Assembly (NCBI GenBank): GCA_963969495.1
Contig: OZ018333.1
Span: 89,048,942 to 89,112,941, forward strand
DNA length: 64,000 nucleotides
Origin: Ceratothoa steindachneri
Taxonomy: Eukaryota > Arthropoda > Malacostraca > Isopoda > Cymothoidae
Direction: 5' to 3'
A model generated the notes under the pieces. The model saw only the letters and a list, made by a program, of their open reading frames with translations. It was not told where the DNA came from and did not search any database. Of this stretch, positions 1-9,181 are shown piece after piece; the first letter of the stretch is position 1, and each line of letters begins with the position of its first letter. A program made the translations under genes and the position numbers.

Positions 1-1
1 A

Positions 2-1519
2 CGGCTCCACCCTGACCCAGATTTGTTTCTTAATGGGGTGCGCCTGGAAGTGGTTGAATCGCACCGTTTCCTTGGTCTTGTATTTGACCGACGCCTCACC
101 TTGGAGGCACATATTTGCAGTCTTAGGGTCTCGTGTACCTGCGCTATGGACATTCTCCGCTCCGTGACGTTCAGCGCTTGGGGCGCTGATAGGGCTACTG
201 CCTTACTTTTTTATCGATCCTTTGTTCATTCGAAGCTCGACTACAGATGCGAGTTTTATGCATCCACAGCTGAGCGTTTATTTCTGAAGGTGAACTCGAT
301 CCACCACATCGGCCTTCGCCTTGCGGCCGGTGCCTTCCTCACTTCCCCCATTGAAAGCCTGTTGGTCGATGCTGGGGAGATGCCACTCGCTCTACGCTGC
401 GTACAGTGCATCACTCGCCTGTACGCGTGAGCCCGGCGCCTCCCTCATTCGCCAACAGCTCTCACTGCATCCGCAGCTGATCTCGACGGTGCCTATGCCG
501 CCGAGGGACGCCAGTCATACCCTAAGCCCTTTGGGTTTAGGGCCCGGAAACTTCTTTGAGAGCTACGTATTGCTCTCGGGCCGTTGGCGCCCCAGGTTCT
601 GCCCAGGACGTCACCCTGGAGGGTACCACATTTGGCTATTTGTCGCAACGCCTCTGCTCCCAAAGCTTGTACAGCGCCGGGAGTATTGCGTTATCCCTTT
701 TTGGAGCACACCTCGTGTCACGCTGGAACCGTGCCAGTGTATACGGATGGCTCCAAGTCCGAAGAGGGGATCGGCTTCCACGCCGTATCCCCTCTGTTTG
801 AAGTCAGCGGGGCTCTGGCAGGCGCTGCTTCCGTCTTCACGGCCGAGCTGGTGGCAATACACCACTCGGTACGGGAGATTACGCGACGTGCCCGGTTCGG
901 AGACTGGATTGTGATCTATAGCGACTCACAAAGCGCCCTGAGTGCTCTCGGGGCATTGGAATCTCCGCATCTCCTGGTTCGCGATATCCGTGACGCTACG
1001 GTTATGGCGAGCCGGGCAGATGTCGAGATTATCTTCTGCTGGGTTCCTGGACATGTAGGAATTGCGGGGAATGAGCGCGCCGATGAGGGCGCCAAAGAGT
1101 CCGCGAGGACTCTGCGACCGGACCAGCGTTTCGCTCTTCCTCACACCGACTACATGGCAGGAATACGGGCAGTTCTTCGGACTGCTTGGCAAAGAAGATG
1201 GGAGACGGTGGAAGGGAACTTAAAATTGCGTGTCATTGCGCCGTGACCGTTCCCATGGACCTATCCCCCAATGCAGCGACAGCTTCAGGTCTCTTTCTGT
1301 CGTCTCTGAATCGGACACACTCGTGTGATGCATCGCTATTTGATGGAGCGCTCGCCTGCGCCCTATTGCAACGAATGCGTCGTCCCCGAGACTGTTCGGC
1401 ACATCCTTGTCGAATGTCCCATTCTGGGTGATCTTCGCGGACGATACCTGTCCCGGTACCTGGATGGGCGGGGTCGCTACTGCCTGTCCCTTGTACTCGG
1501 AACGAGTGCTGCACATTGA
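2..1519 (+). pseudogene. ORF2 C-terminal half: RT thumb, RNase H, CCHC-like tail
   Basis: One reading frame runs from base 2 to 1516, broken only by four TGA codons at 428-430, 557-559, 1244-1246 and 1307-1309. The first ~140 codons match the end of the RT (motif MDILRSVTFSAWGADRATAL). The RNase H domain spans about 728-1100 and keeps its four acidic residues: D in YTDGS (746-748), E in FTAELVA, D in YSDSQSAL and D in NERAD (1082-1084). RNase H removes the RNA strand of the RNA:DNA hybrid after target-primed reverse transcription. The last part (1325-1516) has C-x2-C-x7-H-x4-C in a context typical of LINE ORF2 C-termini. Each of the four stops replaces CGA seen in sister copies, so the ORF looks killed by point mutation, not by frameshift. 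Confidence 0.85.
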
Positions 1520-1784
1520 CTGGTGGACCTGTTGACTTTTGGCGGAGGCCGGCCTTCTCCCTATTATTTAACCATGTTTTTTGTTGTTTTTTTGTTTTTT
1601 TTGCATTATAGGTCCCACGCTCCTGCTCGCTTCCTTTCCCTTTTTTTTATTTTTGGTGTTGGGTTTGGGTTGTTTTTTGTCTTTTTGAATTTGATTTTAA
1701 AGTAGCCTAGTACTAGGCAGGTTTTTAATCCGACTACTGTTGGCCAAGTAGGCAGTCGCCAGATGAGCTTTTAACAAAAAAAAA
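1520..1784 (+). other. 3' UTR and terminal motif of copy B1
   Basis: This is a non-coding, T-rich tract, followed by TAGCCTAGTACTAGGCAG, the conserved AAGTAGGCAGTCGCCAGATG motif and poly-A. Near-identical ends occur at about 4470, 6686, 14090 and 14743, so this stretch is likely the part of the transcript recognised by the element's own RT for priming (inference from how LINE 3' ends work). Confidence 0.7.
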
Positions 1785-1859
1785 TGCTATGCTTCCCATA
1801 CCTTCTTTAAGTAACCTAGAATGAATGCCATCTGGAAACACTGTACTCAAACATTAGCT

Positions 1860-2310
1860 TCCTCCCAACACCGACAAATCCCTAAAAAAATCAATAGCAC
1901 ACATATCCAAAGACCAAACATTTTCCTATTCATACATGACATCCCACAACCACTCATTAATCAACACCCATAGTGACACACTGGCTGGCACAAAACTGCA
2001 TGACTGCCCCAGCAAACAAATCAACAGTATTGCTTTTCACACCACACTACCATGAATCGAAAAACACCCCAAAATTCAGATTAAATGTACAACACCTCCC
2101 AATAAACACTAAACCTACCCTCCAAGGACTCGCACTGGACACCTACATGGCATTCAAAACCCACTCAGCAAACATTATAAACAAGGCCACAAGAAAATAA
2201 ATATCAAAGCACTATCAAACATTAAATTTGGACATCAGAAGGAACCTCTCACCACTCAATGCAAACAATTCATCCACACCACCTTCGATTATAGCTATTT
2301 GGATTTTCTG
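1860..2310 (+). pseudogene. CR1/Jockey-like RT C-terminal fragment
   Basis: A decayed frame at 1973-2200 reads KSTVLLFTPHYHE, then PTLQGLALDTYMAFKTHSAN and, after a frame change, INIKALSNIKFGHQKE and a TTFDYSYL stretch. This is the pattern of the RT thumb of CR1/Jockey-type LINEs, where a K-S-T-V-x-L-F-T-P segment is followed by L-G-x-T-x-D-x-x-x-x-F and K-x-x-x-x-x-x-L-x-x-x-x-x-G. It is not related to family B next to it. Stops and frame breaks make it a dead fragment. The match is from recall of family patterns, so the clade is uncertain. Confidence 0.55.
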
Positions 2311-2694
2311 CTATTTAACCAAAAATGTCATCCAATTCCTCAAATTAACATTGGTTATGACAACTTGTTTCTACTTCAATGTACATTTGGCCTTTCTTAT
2401 TTAGTCAGTTTTCCCTCATTAATTTTGACACTGCTATTTAGCCATTAGCAACATGCAAACTTCTTATAGTTGCCCCGATTCATCTTTATAATCTGATGGA
2501 TCACTCATTCTTTTCACATGAAAATGATTATATCTCCAAAATAAGCCATTATTAATGTGAATTTAAAATATGAAAAGAGCACAAACTGATTTCCATATGA
2601 TTAGCATCCATTAGTGACCTGAATAAGTTAAATTGGTTATTAACTGATATCGTGGTTGCTCCTAATCGTTTTAATTTTGTATTTCTCTACACAG
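2311..2694. other. AT-rich stretch upstream of the zinc-finger exon, no gene seen
   Basis: I see no coding frame or repeat here. Its last bases form a good splice acceptor (TATTTCTCTACACAG ending at 2694), so it is most likely intron of the zinc-finger gene, whose earlier exons would lie upstream. Confidence 0.5.
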
Positions 2695-2853
2695 GACTTT
2701 GAAGAGCTTTCATTGAAGGAAGAAATTAGTGAAGAATTCCTTCACACAGAGACAAGTTCTTATCCTGATGTTGATGGATTGAGTACAAAATTTGTAGACA
2801 CTCTACCAAACACACCCAGTAAGTTGTTGCAACAAGACTCCATCCAAGAAAAG
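2695..2853 (+). CDS. Upstream exon of the zinc-finger gene (53 codons)
   Basis: A 159-bp open segment begins right after a pyrimidine-rich acceptor ending in CAG and ends in AAG just before GTAATT, a good donor. It is exactly 53 codons, phase 0 at both ends. The peptide starts DFEELSLKEEISEE and is acidic, rich in E, D, S and T, with no domain I recognise. Its 3' phase matches the 5' phase of the finger exon at 5292, 2.4 kb downstream, so splicing gives one continuous frame. Acidic, poorly structured N-terminal parts are usual upstream of C2H2 arrays. I infer the exon from splice signals and phase; no transcript supports it here. Confidence 0.6.
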
Positions 2854-2936
2854 GTAATTACAATTTATATTATAATGGCAAAACTTTCCTATTTTCATCT
2901 TTGTTTTTTAATGGTAAGTGATTTACACTCATTTTA

Positions 2937-4507
2937 CGTCCGGCCCCAGCTTAGCCTCACTTCCTTCCTTCAGATAGCATGTATTTCTCCCCTACTTCGT
3001 CGCTTTTCATACAACCTCTCCCACAACTTTCAATGGTGAACCTCTAATTTCACAGGATGGATGCTGACCTTCTTATCAAGCCAACCGTCCCAGATCAGGG
3101 CTGAGGGGGGAGGGGACAAGTTCCCTAACCCCTGAGCTCCGGTTCGAATGGGTTTTTTTTAACAACCTGCTTAATCCCCACCCATACCTTCCTCACATCC
3201 CTTTTCCTTTCTTTTTCACACTCAGTTTTACGCCGCGTCTAAGGTGGAGCCGCCATGCCGATGGACTGCCAGGCCACCAGGCGGGAGGGGTGGTCCCAAA
3301 TGGTGGCGCCTGGCTCTGCCAGGCCTGTAAGCACCTCTTGCAGTGCGGGCAATTGCGAGAGGTGATGAGCGATTGCATCCCGTGAAACAAATAGGGTCAC
3401 CATGCCCAATGATGAGAAACATAAAAATCTCCCCTGAATTCCCCCTGTGTCACCAACGGAGCCGCCCTCGGGCAGCTCCACCGAAAAAATGAAGGTCCTC
3501 CCCCCCTGTGCTTGCGCAGGGGACCCTCCATATTTCTTTAACCGGAGAGGCTTACTCCTCTCCTTCGCTTACGGGTGTAGGGGACTCCCCCTCACCCCCT
3601 TCTCTGGAGGTGCTTTCGGGCACCTCCCTTCTTCCAGCGGCAGTCCCCTGTGTTCTTTCCAAGGGGACTGCCAAGAAAGACAGCAGGCAGCCCTTAGCCA
3701 GCCGCTCCACATCGAAGTGGCTCGGTAGGGCAAACCCCCTTAGGGGGGAGAGGGAAGCTAGGCCCCTTCGGTCGCTTCCCTCAAATCTCCGCATCCCCTG
3801 GTTCGCAATATCCGTGACGCCACAGTTTTGGCGAGCCGGGCAGATGTCGAGATTATCTTCTGTTGGGTTCCTAGACATGTAGGAATTGCGGGAAATGAGG
3901 GCGCCAAAGAGTCCGCGAGGACTCTGCGACTGGACCAGCGTTTCGCTCTTCCTCACACCGACTACATGGCAGGAATACGGGCAGCTCTTCGGGTTGCTTG
4001 ACAAAGAAGATGGGAGACTGTCGAAAGGAACTTAAAGTTGCGTGCCATTGCGCGGCGACTGTTCCCATGGACCTGCCCCCTAATGCCGCGATGGCTTCAG
4101 GTTGCTTCCTGTCGTCTCCGAATTGGCCACACTCGCGGGACGTACAGCCATTTGCAGGATTATAATTTATGAGCTCTGTTGTGAATACTGCGTTGTCCCC
4201 CAGACTGTTCGTCACATTCTTATTAAATATCCCATTCTCTGTGATCTGCGCTCACGGGAGCGGGGTCGCCATCGCTTCTCCCTTGTACTCGGGACGAGTT
4301 TGTACATACTGACTTTTAGACCTTACGACGTTTGGAGTTGGCTAGCCTCCCCTTTTTTTGCTTTTAATATTTTTTTTTTAGCCCTTCTCCGTTTTAGCGT
4401 TATTTGGTTCTTGTTTTTTATGTTTCTTAATATAGCCTAGTAAGAGACTGTCGTGTCATACGACTTATGATCAAGCAGGCAGTTGCCAGATGGGCTCACT
4501 AAATAAA
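2937..4507 (+). mobile_element. Family B copy B2, internally deleted, in the zinc-finger gene intron
   Basis: The copy opens with the family 5' leader (CGTCCGGCCCCAGCTTAG at about 2936), which aligns with the leader of B4 from about 9241, and reaches an ORF1 start in the context GTCACCATGCCC (ATG at 3402). It then jumps near 3784 from ORF1 directly into the RNase H region (CTCCGCATCCCCTGGTTCG) and continues to the family 3' motif at about 4470 (AAGCAGGCAGTTGCCAGATG). Both ends are thus kept while most of ORF1, the endonuclease and the RT are missing. The RNase H lacks the four residues E-R-A-D. The C-terminal motif keeps C-x2-C and H but ends in Y instead of C. This is a 1.57-kb non-autonomous derivative lying in the sense orientation within an intron. 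Confidence 0.75.
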
Positions 4508-5291
4508 GGGTATCGCTACTGCGGGAATGCATCGGGCCACTGCCGCAGAGAGGCTACTACTGTCACCATTTTGGTAATTTAACTCACTCCCTTTTGCAAT
4601 TCCCTCACCAGTGCTCTCTGATAGGCTACACAATCTATGACCAAACCTGTAGGACACAGAATGGGTGACCATATCTCATGTTTGGGTGTCCCTGTCTTGC
4701 CGTCTTCCAACATGTATAGAGGAATATGGCTTTTTCTAAAATGATCTGTTAACCATGTTCTCTGATCTTTCTTTCTGAAACATGTCTCAGCGATCATGCC
4801 CTCGCTGGTGACCGCCAACAGATATACGCTCTTGAATAAAAAAAAAAAATCTGATGCTTGTCATGCTCATTCCATACAGAAGGAACAAAGTCGAGTCGTA
4901 ATTTGAGCGCAGCAGCGGTGTATCAGTCACCACCGCAGCTAACTTTGCTTAGGATATCCTCTATTTAACATGAATTTTCACATATTCTTTTAAATTTTTG
5001 CGTTATTTTTACTTTTTACAGTTATATTATTCATACTGATTCTAAAACCTTTGGAATCACTTCGTTCTTTCGGCTCTTATCCCTTTGTCTAAGAAGTTTG
5101 TGGGTGTCTGATGCGGAATGCCTCAGGATATATTATCACATTATGTTAAACTCATAATCAGGTTGGAGTCCTAAAGAATGAATTTGGGATGGGTGGGGTC
5201 CATGCCCTTTCTTCCTATTGCAGGGATGCTCTCTTGTACACCAGAAAGATCATGAACGAGAGATTTTAAAATAACATTGTTTCCTTTTCAG
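4508..5291 (+). other. Rest of the intron before the finger exon
   Basis: I see no coding family here. A minus-strand open frame at 4579-4818 has no recognisable motif and sits in AT-rich DNA. The stretch ends in TTGTTTCCTTTTCAG, a strong acceptor ending at 5291. Confidence 0.5.
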
Positions 5292-6521
5292 GTGAAATTG
5301 GGTTCGTCCAGTAATCTCAAAGTTATTCCACAATTAAGTGGTATGATATCACCTCGAGCCCTTTGCCCTAATCAGGCTGCTATAAAAGGTATTAAAAAAC
5401 ATTCATATAATCACACTGGTGAGAAGCCGTTCAGATGCAACCTTTGTCCTTATCAGGCGGCAACAAAAGGTAATCTTAAAAAACATTTATATACTCACAC
5501 AGGTGAGAAGCAATTCAAATGTAGCTTTTGCCGTTATCAGGCTGCAACGAAATCAGCTGTTAGAAGACATTCAAGGACTCACACTGGAGAGAAGCCTTTT
5601 AAATGCAGCCTTTGCCCCTATCAAGCTGCAACCAAAGTTTATCTTAAAAGTCATTCCTATACTCACACAAGTGAGAAGCCTTTCAAGTGCGATCTTTGTT
5701 CCTATCAGGCGGCAAGGAAAGATCAACTTAAAAGCCATTTATATACTCACACAGGGGAGAAGCTTTTTAAATGTGACCTTTGTTCCTATCAGGCGGCAAC
5801 GAAAGGTCATCTTAAAAAACATTCATATAATCACACAGGTGAGACACCTTTCAAATGCAGTCTTTGCCCTTATCAGGCAACAACGAAAAAAGATGTTATA
5901 AGACATTCATGGACTCACACTGGAGAGAAGCCTTTTAAATGCAGCCTTTGCCCTTATCAATCCGCAACCAAATTTGATCTTAAAAGCCATTCATATACTC
6001 ACACAGGTGAGAAACCTTTCAAATGCGATCTTTGTTCCTACCAGGCGGCAAAAAAAGATAATCTTAAAAACCATTTATATACTCACACAGGTGAGAAGCC
6101 TTTCAAATGCATTATTTGCCCTTATCAGGCTGCAACGAAAAGACATGTTAGAAGACATTCAAGAACTCACACTGGGGAGAAGCCTTTCAAATGCAGCCTT
6201 TGTCCCTATCAATCTGCAACCAAAGTTTATCTTAAAACTCATTCATATACTCACACAGGTGTGAAGCCTTTCAAATGCGAGCTTTGCTCTTATCAGGCGG
6301 CAAAGAAAGCTCAGCTTAAAAACCATTTATATACTCACACAGGTGAGAAGCCTTTTAAATGCCCCATTTGCCCTTATCAGGCTACAACGAAATTTCATTT
6401 TAAAAACCATTCATATACTCACACAGGTGAGAAGCCTTTCAAATGCAACCTTTGTTCCTATCAGGGTCAGAGAAAGGACAAACTTGTGGCACATTTAAGA
6501 ACCCACACTGGTGATAAATAA
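5292..6521 (+). CDS. C2H2 zinc-finger protein, finger-array exon
   Basis: This exon encodes 409 codons after the acceptor at 5291 and ends in TAA at 6519-6521. It carries 13 intact C2H2 fingers, each C-x2-C-x12-H-x3-H, spaced every 28 codons with TGEKPFKC-type linkers; finger 1 has its first Cys at 5436 and finger 13 ends four codons before the stop. A degenerate finger precedes them (about 5349-5414): its first Cys is Arg and one residue is lost. The usual Phe of the finger core is Ala (C-P-Y-Q-A-A). Tandem TGEKP linkers imply a nuclear sequence-specific DNA-binding protein; target and effect are unknown. An in-frame ATG at 5277 lies inside the polypyrimidine tract, so I prefer the spliced model with the exon at 2695. 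The frame is fully open over 1.2 kb, unlike everything else here, so this is probably a functional gene. Confidence 0.9.
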   Translation: MKLGSSSNLKVIPQLSGMISPRALCPNQAAIKGIKKHSYNHTGEKPFRCNLCPYQAATKGNLKKHLYTHTGEKQFKCSFCRYQAATKSAVRRHSRTHTGEKPFKCSLCPYQAATKVYLKSHSYTHTSEKPFKCDLCSYQAARKDQLKSHLYTHTGEKLFKCDLCSYQAATKGHLKKHSYNHTGETPFKCSLCPYQATTKKDVIRHSWTHTGEKPFKCSLCPYQSATKFDLKSHSYTHTGEKPFKCDLCSYQAAKKDNLKNHLYTHTGEKPFKCIICPYQAATKRHVRRHSRTHTGEKPFKCSLCPYQSATKVYLKTHSYTHTGVKPFKCELCSYQAAKKAQLKNHLYTHTGEKPFKCPICPYQATTKFHFKNHSYTHTGEKPFKCNLCSYQGQRKDKLVAHLRTHTGDK

Positions 6522-6639
6522 ACCTTAAAGAGAAGCAAATTATTAATTCTCTATAAGCGTCTACTGAACTATTGCGCCGTGAATTTATTTAAGTGCTTCC
6601 GTATTGGTCTGCCGAGCTTGAGGCGGCCCGTAAGTAGAA
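6522..6639 (+). other. Probable 3' UTR of the zinc-finger gene
   Basis: This is a short AT-rich tract directly after the stop. The stop codon itself overlaps GATAAATAAAC, which contains AATAAA, a possible polyadenylation signal. Family-B tail sequence follows. Confidence 0.4.
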
Positions 6640-6729
6640 GGATGCTGCCCTAATCCATTTTATTTGACCCTTTGGTGTTGCTGCCCAAGTAGGCAGTCTC
6701 CAGATGGGCTCTAAAAAAAACAAAAAAAA
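6640..6729 (+). mobile_element. Family B copy B3, 3' end only
   Basis: The segment carries CCAAGTAGGCAGTCTCCAGA followed by TGGGCTCT and a run of A, matching the terminal motif of B1, B2 and B4. Only the last part of the 3' UTR is present, so this is a strongly 5'-truncated insertion. The upstream limit is approximate. Confidence 0.6.
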
Positions 6730-6870
6730 ACTGGTGTTGGTCGCATTCTCCGAGGAGGGCAGGCTGGCGAGAAACAAGGGCATGGCTTTCCTAAAGAGAT
6801 TTGGAAAAGAAACGGCAGAATTGACGAAATATGGCACTATCAGGATCTCTAAGAACTTCGAATAAAAATA
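6730..6870 (+). other. Short open frame followed by AATAAA, unidentified
   Basis: Between the B3 tail and about 6863 one + frame is open (it includes RLARNKGMAFLKRFGKETAE) and ends in TAA within GAATAAAAA. It is rich in Lys, Arg and Gly. I do not recognise it; it may be a terminal exon, a processed fragment or chance. Confidence 0.2.
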
Positions 6871-7119
6871 TTAACCCTAGGTAGGTGTTTAATGCAAGAG
6901 CACCCACCCCTCCTCAGTCACAATATTTTCACAATCTCACCGGAATAGTGCCCCTGCCTTGTCATTGGAGAGGGGGCTCCGCCCACTCTACCTTTATCCA
7001 TGGTCGTTGTTATGGCATTCATGATCTCTTGACCCCTCTCTTCCCTTTCCTCTTTCTCTTCCTTTCCCTCTCTGGGACCTTTTCTTTCATGCGTTGGTTC
7101 CAGACAGTCTCTGGCTTTC

Positions 7120-8058
7120 TCCCAGTATTATTATATGAAAAAGAGGTCCTCGCTTTTGGCGACTGCATATGGACGTGAGAAAGGTTAGCCAACGTCCTTA
7201 AGCACAAACCTCATCTCTTGGCCGTCTCATATCAGATATCTTCCGTGACGCTGAAAGAAACCGACCGTTTTTCTCTAGTTTCGACATGCTTGAAGCATCT
7301 CATCGCCTATCTACCGTTAATATAAGACGTATTCTCCATATACCGTCTAAGCATCGATATCATAACGAGATAATTAATGTCGCCCTCCACTTACTGGCCA
7401 CTCAACCTGGGACTTCCGCTCAGGGCGAAACAATTAACATCTGACGTTATCTGAAAGAATCTATTATATTGACCAGTGAATGTTCTTCTACCCAGCTATG
7501 GTACCCAAACCCTCATGGTAAAAGGAGGAACTCTTCACCCTGATCATCGGCCACCAGTAAGCGGGCAACCTCTGGAACTGACTCGGCCGAGCCTCGAGAA
7601 TTTTAAATTAAATCTTCTCCTGTTGCTGAATATTCTCTGCCCTCAAGCCATTCACCAGGCCTAAGCCCCTTATCGGTCCAAACAGTAGCAGAAATCCACC
7701 CAGTTCTTCATACTTTACCTATATCGCCTGCTCCACCCACTCACTCTCCTACTCGTGATCCGGTGGAAAAAAATAGGTGAAATTCCATCATTGTCAACTG
7801 CGGTTGTTGGATTAACCCCTCAGACATAGAAAGTGCCCTCGGCCATTGATTCCGGATCTACCGTCCCTAAATCTCTTCTTGACCCCCCCACCCCCACTCC
7901 GTTTCTGCCGGTCTGCGCGCTCCAATTACAGGCAGGGCCTCGGCCGATTCCTTAAAACCAACGGACATGTCACCTGTCACTGCTCCTTCCAGTATCTCTT
8001 ATCCTGTAATAGCATGCTTTTCGTCCCCCAAACCTTTTGGGACGAACTTCCAACATAA
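7120..8058 (+). pseudogene. A1 ORF1 (gag-like) C-terminal relic
   Basis: From about 7126 the bases match the A2 ORF1 segment that encodes LYEKEVLALRDSLRLDIREA, just after the third zinc knuckle, and continue through its Ser-rich end to the region ahead of ORF2 (shared CTTTTGGGACGAAC at about 8034). The frame is broken many times. ORF1 proteins of this type bind the element's RNA. Confidence 0.6.
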
Positions 8059-8856
8059 CATCAGAGATTGAGAGAGAGAGTCACGCGTGCGTAGAGGCCT
8101 AGGGAGTATCTCACAGACGAGAATACCTTCAATCGGATTCTTTGGGTAAACTTCCGGCGCGATAAGACGAGCCAAACTAGAGCCCAGTAAAAGATCAGGG
8201 AGAGAGTGGGAAGTTGACGTCCCCCGCGCCCCTTTAGATGGAGGAGTGGGACCCGCTTCCGGCGACCTCGTATATAATTCCCAGCACGGGCATGAGAAAA
8301 TCAGTATTCGCCTGAATCAGCTAAAGATACGACACGCAATTCTCAAGCGACTCCCGCACCCCAAGTGCTCGCAGGCAAGAAACATTTATTCATAATTAAC
8401 GACAGTCGAGCAACGTAAAGACTCCTGCATTAACCAACTCAGCTCACCACGGAAATTGTAAGACAATTACGTATTTTCTCGATATCAACCTCGAAGAGGC
8501 GCGACGCTATTCGACCTCAAAGATTCACCCATGGTCGCCTCCTCCCGTTTTCTTTGGATTAGTCGTTTGTGCATGCTCCATTTAAATCAATTTTGCTTTC
8601 CAATTAGTCTGGTGTATTTTCCATAGTGTCTCCTTTGTTGTTAAATTCTATTGTTTGTATAGTAGTAAAGATCATTTTTGTTTCCCCTGTTTGATTCCTA
8701 GAACCACATAGCCATTTGACTGAAATCGGTCAAAGGTAGAATAAGCACTCGCATATATTTTCGTTGTTACCCACGCCAAAAAGTGGCATTTCCCTGCGCC
8801 TTCTTTTCGCCTTATTTCCCCGCATCCAGGTAAGCAAGCGAAGGTCAGGGAGCTCA
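8059..8856 (+). mobile_element. Solo LTR of a gypsy-like element
   Basis: About 800 bp align along their whole length with the 3' LTR at 50704-53160 once that LTR's 1.65-kb insertion is removed: shared landmarks are CTTTGGGTAAACTTCCGG, GTATATAATTCCCAGCACGG and CACCACGGAAATTGTAAGAC. No internal pol sequence adjoins it on either side; both flanks are family-A. The likely history is insertion of a full element and LTR-LTR recombination. GTATATAATTCC may be the LTR TATA box. Exact ends are uncertain: the left end reads CATCAGAG where the other copy has TGTCAGAG. Confidence 0.75.
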
Positions 8857-9181
8857 GACCTGACCTACGACAGATATCTACTCTGGTATATAACCATCCC
8901 ACATAATATCCTCCATTTTACAATAGAATTGTCAAGGCGTTGTTTCTAAGTTGGAAGAACCCAGTTCTTTTGACCTTTCCTGACCCCACTGTCATTTATC
9001 TTCAGGATAGCAAACTGGGGACCGGCCCTTTTCCGGCGGTTGCTTGGTTTTCGTATATTCAACTCTATTGCTCCTGTCGGGCGCTCGGCTCATTGTGGGG
9101 GTGTCAATTATGGTTTCGTCACCTCACTACGTATTTTCCCTCCCCTTTCACATTACCCTCCAAGCTTTTTGCTGTTTGCTC
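8857..9181 (+). pseudogene. A1 ORF2, AP-endonuclease N-terminal part
   Basis: Translated across frame breaks this reads ILQWNCQG, then an LQD/LQE-type segment and SIMVSS, the usual start of a LINE apurinic endonuclease. The same stretch is found at about 25130-25545 (minus) and 53161-53470. It stops abruptly at 9181, where copy B4 is inserted, and resumes at 14134. Confidence 0.7.
9172..9181 (+). repeat. Left target-site duplication of copy B4
   Basis: CTGTTTGCTC here is repeated at 14134-14143. Family-A copy A2 has CCGTTTGCTC once at this point, uninterrupted. Confidence 0.8.

Larger units (their letters stand above)
1..1784 (+). mobile_element. Non-LTR retrotransposon family B, copy B1, 3' part
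   Basis: This is the 3' end of an I-group-like LINE (RT followed by RNase H and a C-terminal zinc-knuckle-like motif). The window edge cuts it within the RT thumb region. After the coding part comes a T-rich 3' UTR from about 1520, then the family's terminal motif AGTAGGCAGTCGCCAGATG near 1748, and a run of nine A residues at 1776-1784. The same order of parts recurs in the copy at 9182-14133, which makes the family assignment firm. The exact LINE clade is not decided; a poly-A rather than a TAA-repeat tail argues against the classical I element. Confidence 0.85.

Noticed and set aside
926..1192. Minus-strand open frame opposite the B1 RNase H
   Set aside because: It is the antisense shadow of a well-supported RNase H frame with catalytic motifs; no motif of its own.
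4579..4818. Minus-strand open frame of 79 codons in the intron
   Set aside because: No recognisable motif, AT-rich surroundings; could be transposase remains but I cannot support it.
5277..5291. In-frame ATG at 5277 as the zinc-finger protein start
   Set aside because: It lies in a pyrimidine tract ending in CAG, a strong splice acceptor, and the exon at 2695-2853 matches in phase.
5419..6264. Long + frames overlapping the zinc-finger array in another frame
   Set aside because: They arise from the 84-bp periodicity of the finger repeat.
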